10,805 nt of DNA from Desulfobacteraceae bacterium (lineage in GTDB: Bacteria; Desulfobacterota; Desulfobacteria; Desulfobacterales; SURF-15). The notes beneath the pieces were generated by a model, which had not been told where the DNA came from, did no database searches, and saw only the letters and a list, made by a program, of their open reading frames with translations. This document shows, piece by piece, positions 1 to 6,116 of this stretch (positions are counted from its first letter, which is position 1; each line of letters begins with the position of its first letter). Where the stretch lies: contig QZKK01000075.1 in NCBI GenBank assembly GCA_003599475.1, positions 1 through 10,805 on the forward strand. Reading direction: 5' to 3'. Both the position numbers and the translations under genes were made by a program.

Positions 1-42
1 ATCAGCCGTCAGTAAGATGAATAAAAGACTGAAAACTATAAA

Positions 43-918
43 TTAAAACCGGGTGGGCGGTAAGGGGCACTGACCGCTGACTGCTGAAAGCTGACAGCTA
101 TTAAGGTTGACAGCCGCAACAGGCTCGAATCGCGAGCCGGGCTCGAACCGTGTGATACGCGGCGGCAGCTGGAACAATAACGCCAATAACTGCCGGTCCT
201 CCAACCGTAACAACAACAACCCCGGCAACCGCAACAACAACATCGGGTTCCGCCTGTAAGCACAGATCAATGCCCGTAGAGTGCAGTTTAAGGACTGTAT
301 TCCTGCGCAGAAAAAATCGTTGTCCGTGGTGCCGCGTACGATGATCTTCTCGAAATCGTTTATGTTTTTGACATTCAGAACCATATTCACGCTCTGATTG
401 AAGGCGATCATGTTGTCCATGGTGCGATGACGCCGGCTGATCAATGCAACGAAGATGTTCCGCCGGACGGACATGGAAAGACTGGATAGATAATCGAGCA
501 CTCCGGCTTCTGTGGAATCCTGGGAATCGAAGGATTCATCGACTGCAATCAGATCATACACGTGGTACTTCATCCGGGTCAGGGCATCCCGGGTGTCCGC
601 AGCATCCGTGATATGATATTCCAGCCGTTGGAGGGCGGAGAGAATGGGCTGCTTGAGGGCGTCATCGGAGGTGCATACCAGTGCCGTTTTACCCTCCTCT
701 TCGATGAAATCAAAAGGTTTTTCGGAAGCATCGTAAGCTTTTTTCTCAAGGTCCGCAGCCGGCTTTTGTGCCGGGAAGGAGGGCCGAGCCTGCCTTGCGG
801 CACCGATTGTGATTTTGTTTTTGCACTTCGGGCAGGAAACCGAAACGCCCTTTCCGGGAGGGATCTTTTCATCGGAAATTTTAAACTTGCTCTGGCATTG
901 TTCGCAGACGATGTCCAT
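43..918 (-). CDS. Zinc-ribbon protein with receiver-like domain; aberrant C-terminus
   Basis: The N-terminus is a MJ0042-type zinc ribbon with two CxxC knuckles (C5/C8 and C29/C32). A low-complexity linker (about 40-75) leads to a CheY-like alpha/beta domain (about 76-203). In that domain D127 sits where a phospho-acceptor would be and K184 where the conserved Lys would be; the other acidic residues are not clear, so it may be a pseudo-receiver. The ATG at 918 has AAAGGAG 5 nt upstream and lies 23 nt after the PilT-like gene, which suggests cotranscription. The role is unknown; regulation of the neighbouring ATPases is only an inference. The credible part is about 310-918. Past residue 203 the frame is Leu/Arg/Pro-rich and is read antisense through the Asn-codon repeat at 122-259. 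It is therefore probably not native protein: either the original 3' end was replaced, or a frameshift occurred at the A6 run at 311-316. Confidence 0.75.
   Translation of the reverse strand: MDIVCEQCQSKFKISDEKIPPGKGVSVSCPKCKNKITIGAARQARPSFPAQKPAADLEKKAYDASEKPFDFIEEEGKTALVCTSDDALKQPILSALQRLEYHITDAADTRDALTRMKYHVYDLIAVDESFDSQDSTEAGVLDYLSSLSMSVRRNIFVALISRRHRTMDNMIAFNQSVNMVLNVKNINDFEKIIVRGTTDNDFFCAGIQSLNCTLRALICAYRRNPMLLLRLPGLLLLRLEDRQLLALLFQLPPRITRFEPGSRFEPVAAVNLNSCQLSAVSGQCPLPPTRF
70..97. repeat. Short heptameric tandem array, CTGANNG x4
   Basis: Four consecutive 7-bp units fit CTGANNG without a break in phase at 70-76, 77-83, 84-90 and 91-97; a further CT follows. A 7-bp period cannot hold a reading frame, so this is a non-coding repeat. 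It lies 25 nt before the candidate DGR template repeat. It resembles the CTGAAMN-type units at 2197-2224 in unit shape, and may belong to the same class of intergenic sequence. Confidence 0.6.
122..147. repeat. Small hairpin and GGCTCGAA direct repeat at the 5' edge of the candidate TR
   Basis: GGCTCG (122-127) and CGAGCC (133-138) form a 6-bp perfect stem with a 5-nt loop. GGCTCGAA occurs twice, at 122-129 and 140-147, 18 bp apart and in the same codon frame (Gly-Ser-Asn). The duplication marks the likely 5' boundary of the template-like segment. Its function is unknown. Confidence 0.45.
122..259 (+). repeat. Candidate DGR template repeat (orphan or edge of element)
   Basis: Read on the plus strand from 122, this encodes a GSNR..VIRGGSW segment, then WNNNANNCRSSNRN, then NNNNPGNRNNN, and ends IGFRL with TAA at 257-259. 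That is the shape of the C-terminal variable region of C-type-lectin-fold, formylglycine-generating-enzyme-like DGR target proteins. Between 173 and 241 there are 23 codons, 14 of them AAC/AAT, and all 28 adenines fall in the first two positions of those codons. Unmutated AAY codons at every variable site are expected of a template repeat (TR), which is copied by an error-prone reverse transcriptase that randomises adenines into the variable repeat. There is no start codon or lectin-fold body upstream, so it is not a gene here. No reverse transcriptase, Avd or target gene lies in the window; partners could be to the left or elsewhere. The alternative is the 3' remnant of a lost target gene. 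Confidence 0.65.
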
Positions 919-941
919 ACAGACTCCTTTTTCCGATTACC

Positions 942-2111
942 CTACCGGGCACTTTTTTCGTAATCGGTATCGATTTCAAGACTCTCGATATCCGTGGTCG
1001 CCTCCCCCCGTTTGCTTTTTACCGAGTCGACGCCACGCCCTACAACCGCTTTCCTGGACGCATAGGCCAGGGCCGTTTCCTCAGCGATCTTACCCTGTTC
1101 ATACAAGCCGATGATATAATCATCGAAGGTTGTCATTCCGAAGGCTTTTCCCGCCTGCTGGATTTCGTAAAACGTCTTTCCTTCCGACTCCCCGTGCAGG
1201 ATGGTGTCCCTGACTCTGAGGTTGGTTCCCAGAATGTCGAAAGCCGCCACCCGCCCGCCCCCGACTTTGGGGAGGAGGAGCTGGCCGACGATCCATCGTA
1301 CGGTGTCGGCCAGGCGGATCCGGACCTGATTTTCTTCTTCTGTCGAGAACATGCCGAGAATCCTGTTGATGGTCTGACCGGCATCCACCGTGTGAAGCGT
1401 AGACAACACCAGGTGGCCGGTCTCGGCGGCGCTCAAGCCGATTTCCACGGTTTCCCGGTCGCGCATTTCTCCAACCAGGATCACTTTCGGAGCCTGTCGG
1501 AGAGCGGCCCTTAGCCCGCTCGAGAACTTGTCGAAATCCGTTCCCAGTTCGCGCTGGTTGAAGGTGGCCTTCTTCTGTGGATGCTGGAACTCGATGGGGT
1601 CTTCCAGGGTCACCACATGAACGGATTTCGTCTGATTGATCTCATCGAGCAGAGCCGCAAGCGAAGTCGACTTTCCGGATCCGGTCGCACCGGTGACGAA
1701 AATGATCCCGTTTTTCTCCTGGGACATCTTTCTGAAGGCTTCCGGCAGCTTCAGCGCTTCCATCGTAGGGATTTGGGTTTCCAGCTTCCGCAGCACGATG
1801 GAATATTTAGCGGACTGCGAGAAGATGTTGACTCTGAACCGGGCCTTGCCGCCGAGCGAATAAGAGAGGTCGCACGAGCCTTCGTTGATCAGAATCTCGG
1901 TGAGCCGCCGGTCCTGGTTGATGAGATTGAGCGCGAATATTTCGGTTTGGAAGGGCGTGAGCTTATCGATCTTCGGCTCCAGCTCGACTCCGGTAAGCTG
2001 CCCCGAACTTTCCACCTGAAGCGGTTTTCCCGCCGTCAAATTCAGATCGGAAACGTTTCCGTGCGATTCGAGCATCCGGGTCAGCACATGATCGATTTCC
2101 TGTTTTCTCAT
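942..2111 (-). CDS. PilT-like type IV pilus ATPase paralogue
   Basis: This is a 389-residue secretion ATPase of the PilT/PilU/VirB11-like family, expected to act as a hexamer at the cytoplasmic base of a type IV pilus and drive retraction. Visible motifs are Walker A GATGSGKST (141-149), the Asp box VTLEDPIE (167-174), Walker B KVILVGEMRD (209-218) and the His box TGHLVLSTLH (231-240). The N-terminal PilT motif is SDLNL rather than the usual SDLHL. The C-terminus has a charged extension of about 40 residues (near 350-389) absent from the neighbouring pilT. The ATG at 2111 has a G-rich but imperfect ribosome site. It lies downstream of pilT, separated by the heptameric array, and 23 nt before the zinc-ribbon gene. 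It could be a PilU-type accessory ATPase; the sequence alone does not settle this. Confidence 0.9.
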   Translation of the reverse strand: MRKQEIDHVLTRMLESHGNVSDLNLTAGKPLQVESSGQLTGVELEPKIDKLTPFQTEIFALNLINQDRRLTEILINEGSCDLSYSLGGKARFRVNIFSQSAKYSIVLRKLETQIPTMEALKLPEAFRKMSQEKNGIIFVTGATGSGKSTSLAALLDEINQTKSVHVVTLEDPIEFQHPQKKATFNQRELGTDFDKFSSGLRAALRQAPKVILVGEMRDRETVEIGLSAAETGHLVLSTLHTVDAGQTINRILGMFSTEEENQVRIRLADTVRWIVGQLLLPKVGGGRVAAFDILGTNLRVRDTILHGESEGKTFYEIQQAGKAFGMTTFDDYIIGLYEQGKIAEETALAYASRKAVVGRGVDSVKSKRGEATTDIESLEIDTDYEKSAR

Positions 2112-2124
2112 CGGTTGTCCCCCT

Positions 2125-2278
2125 GTTCGAGTTGCGAGTTACGGGTTACGGTGTATTCGGGTTTCAGGTGTCGAGTGTTTGAGCCTGTGAGCGCGCCTGA
2201 AACCTGAACGCTGAACACTGAAACCTTTAACTCGCAACTCGCAGCCCGCAACCCGTAACCCGTAACCCGCAACCCGTC
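2125..2278. repeat. Degenerate heptameric array with opposed halves between the two PilT genes
   Basis: The gap between pilT and the second PilT-like gene is almost wholly built of 7-bp units. Units at 2125-2152 fit KTDCGRG-like (TTGCGAG, TTACGGG). Four units at 2197-2224 fit CTGAAMN. Seven consecutive units at 2230-2278 fit MCYCGYA (for example ACTCGCA, ACCCGTA). The left half is the reverse complement of the right: 2128-2140 and 2229-2241 are a perfect 13-bp inverted repeat, and 2138-2150 also matches the complement of 2254-2266, so several hairpin registers are possible. The last unit stops 1 nt before the pilT stop codon (2280-2282). In the transcript this could fold into a long imperfect stem-loop affecting downstream expression or mRNA stability; that is inference. 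No T-run typical of an intrinsic terminator follows. Confidence 0.75.
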
Positions 2279-2279
2279 T

Positions 2280-3362
2280 TTAGGCATCGGTAAAATCGGT
2301 CGGCGGGTTTTTCAGCATCGGTCTGAACCGGTTTTTGTCGTTTGCTTTCTGGTAAGCCTCGTCCGGAGAGATCCAGCCCTTGTTGAGAAGGTCCATGATG
2401 GCATCGTCGAGAAGCTGCATCCCGTATTTCTTTCCGGTCTGAATCATACTGGCGATCTGATGGGTTTTTGCCTCCCGGATCAGGTTGCGTACCGCAGGGG
2501 TGGCGATCAGGATCTCCAAAGCCGCGCATCGGCCTTTTTTATCGATGCGCTTGAACAGCACCTGCGCGATCACTGCACGGATGCCGTCTGCAAGGGTGGA
2601 CCGGATCTGCTCCTGTTCGCTGGAAGGGAACACCTCGATGATCCGGTCGACGGTTTTTGCGGCGCTTGAGGTATGCAGGGTTCCAAAAACCAGGTGCCCG
2701 GTGGAGGCGGCCTCGATGGCCAGCGAGATGGTCTCGAGATCCCGCATCTCGCCGACCAGGATGATGTCCGGATCTTCTCGAAGCGCTCCTCTCAGCGCAG
2801 CGGAAAAAGTTCGGGTGTGAAGGCCCACTTCCCGATGGTTTACAATGCAGGACTGGCTCTTGTGGACGAATTCCACAGGATCCTCGACGGTGATGATGTG
2901 GTCTTTTCGCATCTTGTTGGCATAATCGATGATCGCGGCAAGGGTGGTCGATTTTCCGCTGCCGGTCGGTCCGGTAACCACCACCAGCCCTCTCGGCAGC
3001 AGCGCAAGACGCGGGATGACGGAAGGGAGGCCCAACTTTTCCGCAGTCAAGATCTCTTCCGGAATCTGCCGGAAAACAGCCGCCACGCCGTATTTCTGCA
3101 TGAAAAAATTGGACCGGTAACGGGCCATTCCCGGGATTTCGTATCCGAAATCGATGTCGCCGGTCTCTTCGAAGACCTTGATCTTGTCTTCGGGGGCGAT
3201 CTCATAGAGCATGGCCTTCAGTTCATCGTTTTCCAGGACCTTGTATTTGATTCTCTCGATATCGCCTCGGAGACGCAAAGCGGGCTGCTGGCCGGAAACG
3301 AGATGAAGATCGGAGGCTCCCTGCTCGTTCATCAGCTTGAAGAAAGCGTCGATTTTCGCCAT
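2280..3362 (-). CDS. pilT: Type IV pilus retraction ATPase PilT
   Basis: At 360 residues this matches the usual PilT length. PilT is a hexameric cytoplasmic ATPase that powers pilus depolymerisation and so twitching motility. The N-terminal PAS-like domain carries SDLHL (17-21). The RecA-like core has Walker A GPTGSGKST (131-139), the Asp box ITVEDPVE (157-164), Walker B DIILVGEMRD (199-208) and the His box TGHLVFGTLH (221-230). The ATG at 3362 follows AAGGA by 8 nt, which decides the start. It sits between divIVA (139-nt gap) and the second PilT-like ATPase. The gap to divIVA holds a small palindrome-like CGATATTTATCG (3391-3402) but no convincing promoter. The family call is certain; the retraction role follows from the family. 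Confidence 0.95.
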   Translation of the reverse strand: MAKIDAFFKLMNEQGASDLHLVSGQQPALRLRGDIERIKYKVLENDELKAMLYEIAPEDKIKVFEETGDIDFGYEIPGMARYRSNFFMQKYGVAAVFRQIPEEILTAEKLGLPSVIPRLALLPRGLVVVTGPTGSGKSTTLAAIIDYANKMRKDHIITVEDPVEFVHKSQSCIVNHREVGLHTRTFSAALRGALREDPDIILVGEMRDLETISLAIEAASTGHLVFGTLHTSSAAKTVDRIIEVFPSSEQEQIRSTLADGIRAVIAQVLFKRIDKKGRCAALEILIATPAVRNLIREAKTHQIASMIQTGKKYGMQLLDDAIMDLLNKGWISPDEAYQKANDKNRFRPMLKNPPTDFTDA

Positions 3363-3501
3363 GGACGGTTTCCTTTCTCATTAGGCAATACGATATTTAT
3401 CGGATGCAAACGGACAAACTGAAGGTTAGAGCGAAAGAGGCTCTGCAAAGAGAAGCTGAAGTGTTGAAGGACGCACTGTCTCATCCGATCGAAACGGAGT
3501 A

Positions 3502-4005
3502 TCACACGGATGGCTTCAGGAATGTTAACTTGGATTCTTCCTCATCGTTGATCGTCATCTCTTCTTTTCCCTCTTCCAGAAGCTTCGAATGAACTTCCAG
3601 GATGGATCGGATTTGACTTTCCAACTGAATCCTTTGCCGCTTCAACTCCGCGATATCCTCATGCAGTTGTGCAAGCCGCGTGTGCGCACGATTGAGCATC
3701 TTTTCCGCTTTCACCTCTGCATTGGAAATAATGATCTCGGCGGATTTCCGGGCATTTTCCCTCATCTGCTCCAGGATCTTCTGCGAGCCGACCAGGGCGC
3801 GTTTGAACGTTTCCTCCCGGTCGCGGTATTCTTTATTTTCCTCTTTGAGCCTCTGGACGTCAGAAGAGAGTCTTTCATTCTTGGCTTGAATCGCACTCAA
3901 TTCATCCGCCACACGATTGAGGAATTCATCGACTTCCTGAACATCGAGCCCTCTGAACCGGACTTTAAACTTCTGCTGGCGGATGTCTAAAGATGCAATG
4001 GACAT
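3502..4005 (-). CDS. divIVA: DivIVA-domain coiled-coil protein
   Basis: This is a 167-residue protein. Its N-terminus (about 1-36) matches the DivIVA lipid-binding module: IRQQKFKVRFRGLD followed by EVDEFLNRV, with the FRG-D turn where the family has F-RGYD. Most of the rest (about 30-150) is charged heptad-type coiled coil rich in Glu, Lys, Arg and Gln. It ends in an acidic stretch (near 150-158) and a short tail. DivIVA proteins bind negatively curved membrane at poles or septa and recruit partners. In proteobacteria they are commonly encoded next to YggT, as here. The ATG at 4005 has a strong GAGGAGG 9 nt upstream that overlaps the yggT stop, so the two are probably translationally linked. 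A polar scaffold for the pilus ATPases is an attractive but unproven role. Confidence 0.88.
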   Translation of the reverse strand: MSIASLDIRQQKFKVRFRGLDVQEVDEFLNRVADELSAIQAKNERLSSDVQRLKEENKEYRDREETFKRALVGSQKILEQMRENARKSAEIIISNAEVKAEKMLNRAHTRLAQLHEDIAELKRQRIQLESQIRSILEVHSKLLEEGKEEMTINDEEESKLTFLKPSV

Positions 4006-4014
4006 GTTTCATTT

Positions 4015-4021
4015 CCTCCTC
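4015..4021 (-). promoter_or_regulatory. Ribosome binding site of divIVA overlapping the yggT stop
   Basis: On the minus strand this reads GAGGAGG, a near-perfect Shine-Dalgarno, 9 nt before the divIVA ATG (4003-4005). The yggT stop TGA (4020-4022) is embedded in it, so ribosomes ending yggT finish on the divIVA site. This fixes the divIVA start and suggests coupling. Confidence 0.75.
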
Positions 4022-4322
4022 AATAGAGCAACGAAGCAGAGATCCTCATAAGAGTGCTGACAAGAAAGGTCCGCAGGAAAATGATCGCCAGGAAAACGAC
4101 TATTGGAGAAAGATCGATGCCGCCAAACCCCACGGGGAGCTTGGCTCTGATAAGGTACAATACCGGCTCTGTGATGTTGTGGATAAACCGGACGATGGGG
4201 TTGAAGGGATCGGGGCTCACCCACGACAGGATGGCGCGGGCGATGACGATCCACATGAAAATGATGAGCACGTAATCGATCACCTTCGCCAGAGCCATCA
4301 AGAAGTAGCCAATCATATACAT
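4020..4322 (-). CDS. YggT family integral membrane protein
   Basis: This is a 100-residue membrane protein with two hydrophobic segments (about 4-33 and 73-95). Between them is the YggT signature: RAILSWVSPDPFNP, then HNITEPVLYLIR, then LPVGFGGIDLSP. The family is implicated in division, osmotic or membrane-organisation functions, is widespread, and is usually encoded beside DivIVA/SepF-type or ProC genes; its biochemical role is not settled. Two in-frame ATGs lie at 4322 and 4316. The first is preferred because AGGA lies 9 nt upstream of it. It heads the minus-strand cluster, so the promoter for yggT-divIVA, and perhaps the PilT genes, should lie in 4323-4656. Confidence 0.88.
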   Translation of the reverse strand: MYMIGYFLMALAKVIDYVLIIFMWIVIARAILSWVSPDPFNPIVRFIHNITEPVLYLIRAKLPVGFGGIDLSPIVVFLAIIFLRTFLVSTLMRISASLLY

Positions 4323-4656
4323 GAAATCGGTTCCTAAGCGGGTTCGGGAAGTTTATAAAACTTACCGGGATCATCGTGCAACCCCATCCTCTCACCGCAC
4401 CGGAGGCTTTCAACCGGCGGCAATCCCAATCCATCCGTGTATAATAACGAAACGAATGAACTGAAAATTAAATCGATTTCGGGGGATAAGTCAAGAAGAA
4501 TGTCCAATCTGGAATGTCCAACTGCAGAAGTTAAGAATTTCACTTCGACATTCGATACCGGATATTCTATTCTCTTCCTTGGAAATTGGATATTTTACAT
4601 TCTGCATCGGACATTCGATAGGCTTTACAAACGCCCTGAATCGTATTAAACAGACT
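4323..4656. other. Divergent intergenic region between yggT and ccdA
   Basis: This 334-nt stretch lies between divergent genes and carries no convincing gene; open frames across it are short and low-quality. It must hold promoters in both directions. On the minus strand a TTGACT is followed after 17 nt by TTAATT (about 4464-4492), a weak promoter candidate for yggT. A TATAAT lies on the plus strand at about 4439-4444 but lacks a recognisable -35. The half nearest ccdA is filled by the heptameric array at 4498-4620. Confidence 0.5.
4498..4620. repeat. Degenerate heptameric array with opposed halves upstream of ccdA
   Basis: From 4544 to 4620 there are eleven consecutive 7-bp units in unbroken phase. 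Most resemble TTSGAYA (TTCGATA, TTGGATA, TTCGACA); a few in the middle are more divergent. From 4498 to about 4525 the units run in the opposite orientation (GAATGTC, CAATCTG), which on the other strand read TTGGACA-like. The two halves therefore face each other and could pair imperfectly. The array ends 36 nt before the ccdA start. A reading frame can be extended upstream of ccdA through the array, but this is an artefact of its lack of stops. Confidence 0.75.
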
Positions 4657-5376
4657 ATGATGTTTATCGAATCCGTATCATATCCGGCGGCTTTGGCAGC
4701 CGGGCTGTTGTCCTTTTTTTCCCCCTGCGTTCTGCCTCTGATACCCTCTTATTTTTCTTTTATCTGCGGGTACTCGACCGAGGAGCTGAGGCAAGAACCG
4801 GTCCTATCGTTGAGAAGCCGCGTTTTTTCTTCGACGATTCTGTTCGTCTTCGGTTTTTCGCTGGTTTTCATCCTGCTGGGAGCATCGGCTTCCATGCTGG
4901 GCGGCATGTTGAACACCTACAGGGTGCCGGTTCGAATCGTCGGGGGGCTGGTCGTCATCCTCCTGGGGTTCCATCTGATGGGACTTTTCCGCATTCGCAG
5001 GCTGGATTTTGAAAAGCGATTTCATATGCAAAAGAGGCCTTTTCGATTTTTCGGTGCGTTTCTCATCGGAATGGCCTTTGCCGCCGGATGGAGCCCCTGT
5101 ATCGGCCCGCTGCTCGGAGCGATACTGATTATGGCCGGAAATCAGGAGACTGTACGCCAGGGAATCCTCCTGTTGGGAATCTTTTCACTGGGCATGGCCC
5201 TCCCTTTCCTGGTGCTGGCAGTTTTCGTCGATTCTCTTTTCCAGTTTCTGGGCAAAACAAGAAAATTGCTGAAATATCTCAATCCAGTCGCGGGAATCGT
5301 TTTAGTCGTGATCGGTGTGCTGCTGGTCACGGACAACCTGAACCTGTTTGCAGCCTATTTGCAGGAAATCATATGA
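4657..5376 (+). CDS. ccdA: CcdA-type thiol-disulfide transmembrane reductase
   Basis: At 239 residues this has the CcdA/DsbD transmembrane-domain fold: about six hydrophobic helices and two conserved membrane cysteines in SPC-V-LPL (C24) and SPC-I-GPLLG (C148). These two Cys accept electrons from cytoplasmic thioredoxin and pass them to an extracytoplasmic thioredoxin-like partner, for example in cytochrome c maturation. The start is placed at the first of two adjacent ATGs (4657, 4660). The frame continues 26 codons upstream to 4579, but those codons lie in a heptameric repeat and do not look like a signal or membrane segment. No strong Shine-Dalgarno is visible. Its stop overlaps the next gene by ATGA (5373-5376), so the two form one operon and very likely one electron relay. 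Confidence 0.9.
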   Translation: MMFIESVSYPAALAAGLLSFFSPCVLPLIPSYFSFICGYSTEELRQEPVLSLRSRVFSSTILFVFGFSLVFILLGASASMLGGMLNTYRVPVRIVGGLVVILLGFHLMGLFRIRRLDFEKRFHMQKRPFRFFGAFLIGMAFAAGWSPCIGPLLGAILIMAGNQETVRQGILLLGIFSLGMALPFLVLAVFVDSLFQFLGKTRKLLKYLNPVAGIVLVVIGVLLVTDNLNLFAAYLQEII

Positions 5377-5837
5377 GACATTCACTGAAAACGACCGTCT
5401 TCACTTTCGTTGCAATCTTGTCCCTGATCCTTTCGGCAAACACCGCCTCTGCCGCCGATATCCAATGGTATGGCTATGACGACGGGCTCGCATTGGCCAA
5501 GAAACAGGGGAAGAAAGTGTTTTTATATTTCTGGGCCGACTGGTGCCAGTACTGCAAAAAAATGGAAGAGGAGACGCTTTCAAAAAAAGAGGTCGCCGCC
5601 CTGCTCGGGAAAAATTACATTCCCGTTAAAATCAACATGGATGCAGATCAGCGCCTCGCTTCCCAGTATTTTGTGCGGGGACTGCCGACCACATGGTTCT
5701 TGAGTGAAACGGGAGAAAAGATCAGCAACCTCCCCGGCTATGTCGCGCACGATCTTTTTTTGCCGATTCTGGATTATATTCAGTCCGACAGCTATAAACA
5801 GATGACATTCAAGGAGTTTTTGGCTAAAAAGAAATAG
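5373..5837 (+). CDS. Exported thioredoxin-like protein, partner of CcdA
   Basis: This is a 154-residue thioredoxin-fold protein with an N-terminal signal peptide: basic start, hydrophobic core about 9-21, likely cleavage after ASA near residue 27. The redox site is WADWCQYC (C58 and C61), and the cis-proline loop is GLPTTWF (P105). The fold resembles the DsbD gamma domain or thioredoxin_7/SoxW-like reductases. It begins at the ATG inside the ATGA overlap with ccdA. The pair looks like a DsbD split into two polypeptides, with CcdA moving electrons across the membrane and this protein reducing periplasmic disulfides or cytochrome c precursors. The substrate cannot be read from sequence. It faces the small minus-strand gene only 12 nt away, and no terminator is visible between them. 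Confidence 0.9.
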   Translation: MRHSLKTTVFTFVAILSLILSANTASAADIQWYGYDDGLALAKKQGKKVFLYFWADWCQYCKKMEEETLSKKEVAALLGKNYIPVKINMDADQRLASQYFVRGLPTTWFLSETGEKISNLPGYVAHDLFLPILDYIQSDSYKQMTFKEFLAKKK

Positions 5838-5849
5838 CGCCCGTCGCGC

Positions 5850-6116
5850 CTACTGGGAATTGCCGTGCGCTGCGAGATAGCGGCGGACCAGGCGGACCGT
5901 CGTGGAAAAAATCACTGCGGCGCTGAGTGCTGCGATCAGAACCGGAACCCAGACGAAGGATCGATATTCGCTGGTCGTGTATGCAACCGAGAGACCGATC
6001 ATGCCGAACAGCAATATGAAAAGCATGAAAATAATGACAAACAGGCAGGGAATCTCGGAATCCCACCAGGGAACCATGACTTTCCGGTAGACAGGATTTT
6101 TTTGGTCCAAACGCAT
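5850..6116 (-). CDS. Small two-helix membrane protein, unknown function
   Basis: I do not recognise a named family. The 88-residue product has a basic N-terminus with a VPWW element (16-19), two clear transmembrane segments (about 24-46 and 58-77), a short loop with YTTSEYRS between them, and a basic C-terminal tail (RLVRRYLAAHG). The ATG at 6116 is chosen because GGAG lies 6 nt upstream; a TTG at 6128 would add four residues. A separate ATG at 6172 in another frame starts MDDRKRLLDEMTADAW, which reads like protein and overlaps this start, so a short N-terminal extension lost by frameshift is conceivable. It lies tail-to-tail with the thioredoxin gene and back-to-back with nrdD. Confidence 0.65.
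   Translation of the reverse strand: MRLDQKNPVYRKVMVPWWDSEIPCLFVIIFMLFILLFGMIGLSVAYTTSEYRSFVWVPVLIAALSAAVIFSTTVRLVRRYLAAHGNSQ

Noticed and set aside
173..259. Reading the Asn-rich tract as a real C-terminus of a gene in the window
   Set aside because: No start codon, lectin-fold core or in-frame body lies upstream, and the unmutated AAY pattern fits a template rather than a selected protein.
2227..2278. Telomere-like or CRISPR-like repeat from the ACCCGYA units
   Set aside because: Units are only 7 bp and contiguous without unique spacers, so it is not CRISPR; the location is internal to an operon with an opposed array, so a telomere is not supported.
2673..3422. Plus-strand frame of about 249 codons opposite pilT
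   Set aside because: It is the complement of intact pilT with all its motifs; its translation has no domain features and no ribosome site.
4579..4656. Upstream extension of ccdA to an ATG at 4579
   Set aside because: The 26 extra codons lie inside the 7-bp repeat array, do not resemble CcdA N-termini, and the double ATG at 4657/4660 directly precedes the first transmembrane helix.
5088..5372. Upstream extension of the thioredoxin-like gene inside ccdA
   Set aside because: It is an out-of-frame shadow of ccdA; the ATG at 5373 gives a clean signal peptide and the usual ATGA overlap.
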